The position numbers and the translations under genes are program-made. A stretch of DNA of 8,550 nt, taken from positions 1 through 8,550 of the forward strand of contig CAKKRO010000139.1 of the NCBI GenBank assembly GCA_919902625.1. Direction: 5' to 3'. Position 1 is the stretch's first letter. Every line of letters begins with the position of its first letter. The stretch comes from Nitrosomonadaceae bacterium. Lineage in GTDB: Bacteria; Pseudomonadota; Gammaproteobacteria; Burkholderiales; Nitrosomonadaceae. Shown in pieces: positions 6,635 to 8,550 of this stretch. Below the pieces are notes generated by a model that was given only the letters and a program-made list of their open reading frames with translations, made no database searches and had not been told where the DNA came from.

Positions 6635-7288
6635 TTATTCCAGTGAAACCCGTAAGGAAGATGCGGCCGCCCAAGGTGCAAAAACCAGTGACACAAGGAG
6701 AAATGCACCGATTAATGACAAGTGCGCGTCAAATCCAACTCCCGCCATATTCGCTTCAACCGCGCCAGCGCCAAAAATCAATACAGGAATATATAAGGGC
6801 AGCACCAATAAAGAGACCAGCACACCGCCACCCCGCAGCCCCAGAGTCAGTGCCGCGCCTATCGCCCCTATTAAACTTAATACAGGGGTGCCCAGCAATA
6901 AAGTTACCGTCAGAACAAATAATGCATCCACCGGCAAATCATACTGAATACCCAACACAGGCGCCATCAATACCAACGGCACTCCTGTCACCAGCCAATG
7001 CGCCAAAGCTTTTCCAAGCACCAAAAGTGATAACGATTGGGGTGATAGCAACATCTGCTCCAATGTGCCATCCAGATAATCATTAGAGAACATTCTGCCC
7101 AGGGATAACATCGAAGCCAATAGCGCCGCAACCCAAACCACACCAGGCGCCATTGTTCGCAGCATGTTCATTTCCGGCCCTACACTGAGCGGAAACAAAC
7201 TGACCACGATGATGAAAAAAAACAAAGTCGTCAATACATCGGATTGGCGTCGCACAGCCAGCAAAAGATCACGTTTAATTATCCACAT
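6635..7288 (-). CDS. ccmB: CcmB, membrane permease of the CcmAB ABC module
   Basis: A 217-residue integral membrane protein with about six helices. It pairs with CcmA; ATP hydrolysis by the pair drives release of holo-CcmE from CcmC/CcmD. Family features include FPLSVGPE (residues 32-39), APGVVWVAALLASMLSL (47-63), DGTLEQMLLSP (73-83), AHWLVTGVPL (96-105) and a GGGVLVSLLVLPLYIPVLIFG stretch. The C-terminus SSLRVSLE matches the usual family ending, so the gene is intact. I chose the ATG at 7288, seven bases after the ccmA stop, because MWIIKRDLLLAVRRQ aligns with CcmB N-termini. A TTG at 7339 would add 17 residues that do not look like the family. No Shine-Dalgarno is obvious, so translation probably depends on coupling to ccmA. 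Confidence 0.95.
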   Translation of the reverse strand: MWIIKRDLLLAVRRQSDVLTTLFFFIIVVSLFPLSVGPEMNMLRTMAPGVVWVAALLASMLSLGRMFSNDYLDGTLEQMLLSPQSLSLLVLGKALAHWLVTGVPLVLMAPVLGIQYDLPVDALFVLTVTLLLGTPVLSLIGAIGAALTLGLRGGGVLVSLLVLPLYIPVLIFGAGAVEANMAGVGFDAHLSLIGAFLLVSLVFAPWAAASSLRVSLE

Positions 7289-7295
7289 AAATATA

Positions 7296-7910
7296 TCAAG
7301 CCAGTTGCAACTGCATAATAGATACTGCGGTAATATCAATTTCCTGATGTGTTGTCATCACCACCATGCCGCCTTGCTTCAAATGCTGCTCCAGCAACTC
7401 CTGGATCAACTGAACCGCCATCACATCCAATGCAACCAAAGGTTCATCCAGAATCCATAAAGCCGTTTTACAAACAAGCAAACGCGCCAATGCCACACGG
7501 CGCCGCTGACCCTGTGACAGAACCTTAACCGGCAATGTTTCTCTTCCACCCAGCCCCATATACCTGAGCGCATCATTTGCTTGCGTTGCATTGATTTCAG
7601 AGCCTGCCAGCGCGCTTGAAATACGTAAATTCTCAATGGCTGTCAAATCATCTTTAGTGCCACTTAAATGACCAATGTAAGTCATAGCAGCAAGATAATC
7701 ACCCCCCAAAGAACGAATAGCCGTTCCACACCAGCGAATTTCACCCGCAGCAGGATTCGATAGTCCACATAACATGCGCAACAAACTGGTCTTGCCGCTG
7801 CCGTTAGGGCCGCTCACCTGCATTAAGCCGCCTGCTTCGAGAGAAAAATTGATATCCGTAAATAGCTCGCGGTCACCACGGACACAGGCGAGGCTCATTC
7901 CTTGCAACAT
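7296..7910 (-). CDS. ccmA: CcmA, ATP-binding subunit of the cytochrome c maturation ABC module
   Basis: A 204-residue cytoplasmic ABC ATPase. Walker A GPNGSGKT is at residues 34-41, a Q-loop-like region follows near YIGHLSGTK, the signature is LSQGQRRRVALARLL (131-145), Walker B is ALWILDEP (150-157), and the switch His is in MTTHQE (H188). The short length and the N-terminus MLQGMSLACVRGDRELF match CcmA. This supports the ATG at 7910 over an in-frame TTG at 7922. The ATG has no strong Shine-Dalgarno. It is the first gene of the ccm operon, with a promoter candidate just upstream. Confidence 0.96.
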   Translation of the reverse strand: MLQGMSLACVRGDRELFTDINFSLEAGGLMQVSGPNGSGKTSLLRMLCGLSNPAAGEIRWCGTAIRSLGGDYLAAMTYIGHLSGTKDDLTAIENLRISSALAGSEINATQANDALRYMGLGGRETLPVKVLSQGQRRRVALARLLVCKTALWILDEPLVALDVMAVQLIQELLEQHLKQGGMVVMTTHQEIDITAVSIMQLQLA

Positions 7911-7942
7911 TATTTTGATCAATCAGTGAAATAAAGCGGGTG

Positions 7943-7970
7943 ATTATAGCGCATTGAAGATGCCTGTAAC
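7943..7970 (-). promoter_or_regulatory. Candidate sigma70 promoter of the ccm operon
   Basis: On the minus strand a perfect TATAAT (7948-7943) stands 16 bases after GTTACA (7970-7965), a four-of-six match to the -35 consensus. Transcription would start near 7936, giving a leader of about 26 bases before the ccmA ATG. Position and orientation fit the main operon promoter, though read-through from the upstream gene is also possible since no terminator is seen. Confidence 0.55.
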
Positions 7971-8026
7971 ACCGTGGCGGGAATTAAGCAGCCAATCCAA
8001 TCCTGACATCTACCCGGTCATATTTT

Positions 8027-8040
8027 CCATCTCAAGATGG
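8027..8040. repeat. Short inverted repeat at the end of the manC-type gene
   Basis: CCATCT and AGATGG are exact reverse complements separated by two bases, and the element covers the stop codon of the upstream gene. On the coding strand it is followed by AAAATA rather than a U-tract, so it is not a convincing terminator. Confidence 0.3.
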
Positions 8041-8550
8041 TTTCTTGGTTGTACGCCCGTAAGAATCCTCAAATCTTACAATATCATCCTCCCCCAGATA
8101 GGCTCCTGACTGGACCTCGATTAAATGCAAAGGAATCTTTCCAGGATTCTCAAGACGATGAGGCTTACCCACAGGTATATAAGTGGATTGATTTTCTGCA
8201 AACAGGGTTTCTTTATTTTCCACAATCACTTTGGCGGTACCGCTGACCACAATCCAATGTTCCGCTCTATGATGATGCATTTGCAATGAAAGCTTTTCCC
8301 CCGGTTTAACCATGATTCGCTTAACCTGGAAACGTTCTCCTTTATCGATTCCCTCATACCAACCCCAAGGGCGGTGGATTCGCAAATGTTCGAGATGCTC
8401 CTTACGTTGATTGGCTTCAAAATGCTCGATCACGGATTTGAGTTGTTGAGTTTTGCTTTTGTGCATGACCAGTACAGCATCAGCAGTCTCTATCACGATA
8501 ATATCATCAAGCCCAATCACGGAAACCAGGCGGCTTTCTGCACGAATATA
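8032..8550 (-). CDS. Mannose-1-phosphate guanylyltransferase / mannose-6-phosphate isomerase, C-terminal part (5' end beyond window)
   Basis: The frame is open to the window edge, giving the last 172 residues of a type II phosphomannose isomerase/GDP-mannose pyrophosphorylase (ManC/AlgA/XanB/CpsB type). The full enzyme makes GDP-mannose for exopolysaccharide or LPS synthesis. At the edge the sequence RLVSVIGLDDIIVIETADA is the end of the nucleotidyltransferase half. The cupin isomerase domain follows, with RPWGWYEGID, the metal-site motif SLQMHHHRAEHWIVVSG (QMHHHRAEHW is at 8283-8254), and the later IPVGKPHRLEN. The C-terminus ends SYGRTTKKPS. A GTG at 8520 is an internal codon, not a start. 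The gene is functionally unrelated to the ccm genes and is probably the end of a separate transcription unit. I give no symbol because manC, algA, xanB and cpsB cannot be told apart from this fragment. Confidence 0.93.
   Translation of the reverse strand, partial: YIRAESRLVSVIGLDDIIVIETADAVLVMHKSKTQQLKSVIEHFEANQRKEHLEHLRIHRPWGWYEGIDKGERFQVKRIMVKPGEKLSLQMHHHRAEHWIVVSGTAKVIVENKETLFAENQSTYIPVGKPHRLENPGKIPLHLIEVQSGAYLGEDDIVRFEDSYGRTTKKPS

Noticed and set aside
6613..7086. A 157-codon plus-strand open frame opposite ccmB
   Set aside because: It is Pro/Ala-rich low-complexity translation of the antisense of a clear CcmB gene, with no family resemblance and no ribosome binding site.
7421..7636. A 71-codon minus-strand frame inside ccmA
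   Set aside because: It is a shifted frame of the CcmA coding region, which is intact through Walker A, signature and Walker B.
7911..7925. TTGATCAA palindrome before ccmA as an FNR/ANR box
   Set aside because: The FNR consensus needs TTGAT and ATCAA half-sites with four bases between them; here the half-sites abut and overlap.
20..8550. A novel or defence-like system in the window
   Set aside because: Every substantial gene belongs to a known family (System I cytochrome c maturation, peroxiredoxin, GDP-mannose synthesis), and there are no repeats arrays, transposase or unknown gene cassettes.

Overview
The window carries a complete System I cytochrome c maturation operon, ccmABCDEFGHI, with all genes on the minus strand. 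It is followed downstream by a bcp/PrxQ-type peroxiredoxin gene and preceded upstream by the 3' end of a bifunctional mannose-1-phosphate guanylyltransferase / mannose-6-phosphate isomerase gene. Coding density is very high. The base composition is moderate with AT-rich spacers. System I with separate ccmH and ccmI genes, together with the look of the Bcp and CcmF sequences, suggests a proteobacterium, probably a betaproteobacterium of the Nitrosomonas/Methylophilaceae kind. That placement is an inference from protein character, not a database match.

Layout in the direction of transcription (right to left): the manC/algA-type gene enters at the right edge and stops at 8032. An intergenic region of about 120 bases (7911-8031) holds a plausible sigma70 promoter. 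Then come ccmA (7910-7296), ccmB (7288-6635), an unusual 205-base AT-rich gap with palindromes (6634-6430), ccmC (6429-5683), ccmD (5686-5489), ccmE (5505-5056), a 77-base gap with a good promoter-like pair (5055-4979), ccmF (4978-2924), ccmG (2927-2397), ccmH (2397-1855), ccmI (1858-524), a 39-base gap, and bcp (484-20). Four junctions are translationally coupled by ATGA-type or one-base overlaps (C-D, F-G, G-H, H-I), and D-E overlap by 17 bases.

How the genes work together, from established System I knowledge: CcmA (ATPase) and CcmB (permease) form the ABC module with CcmC. CcmC loads heme onto the periplasmic heme chaperone CcmE, and CcmD joins the complex that releases holo-CcmE. CcmF receives heme from CcmE and attaches it to apocytochrome c. 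CcmG and CcmH keep the apocytochrome CXXCH cysteines reduced, and CcmI captures the apocytochrome through its TPR domain. All key residues I could check are present: the heme-binding His and Tyr of CcmE, the WWD motifs and histidines of CcmC and CcmF, the CXXC pairs of CcmG and CcmH, and the Walker and signature motifs of CcmA. The operon therefore looks functional.

I found no mobile element, CRISPR, tRNA/rRNA or novel multi-gene system. The points worth a second look are regulatory: a near-leaderless promoter candidate directly in front of ccmF, palindromes and a mini-ORF in the ccmB-ccmC gap, a 9-bp stem-loop inside an unusual N-terminal extension of ccmH, and a Bcp that lacks the resolving cysteine at the E. 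coli position.
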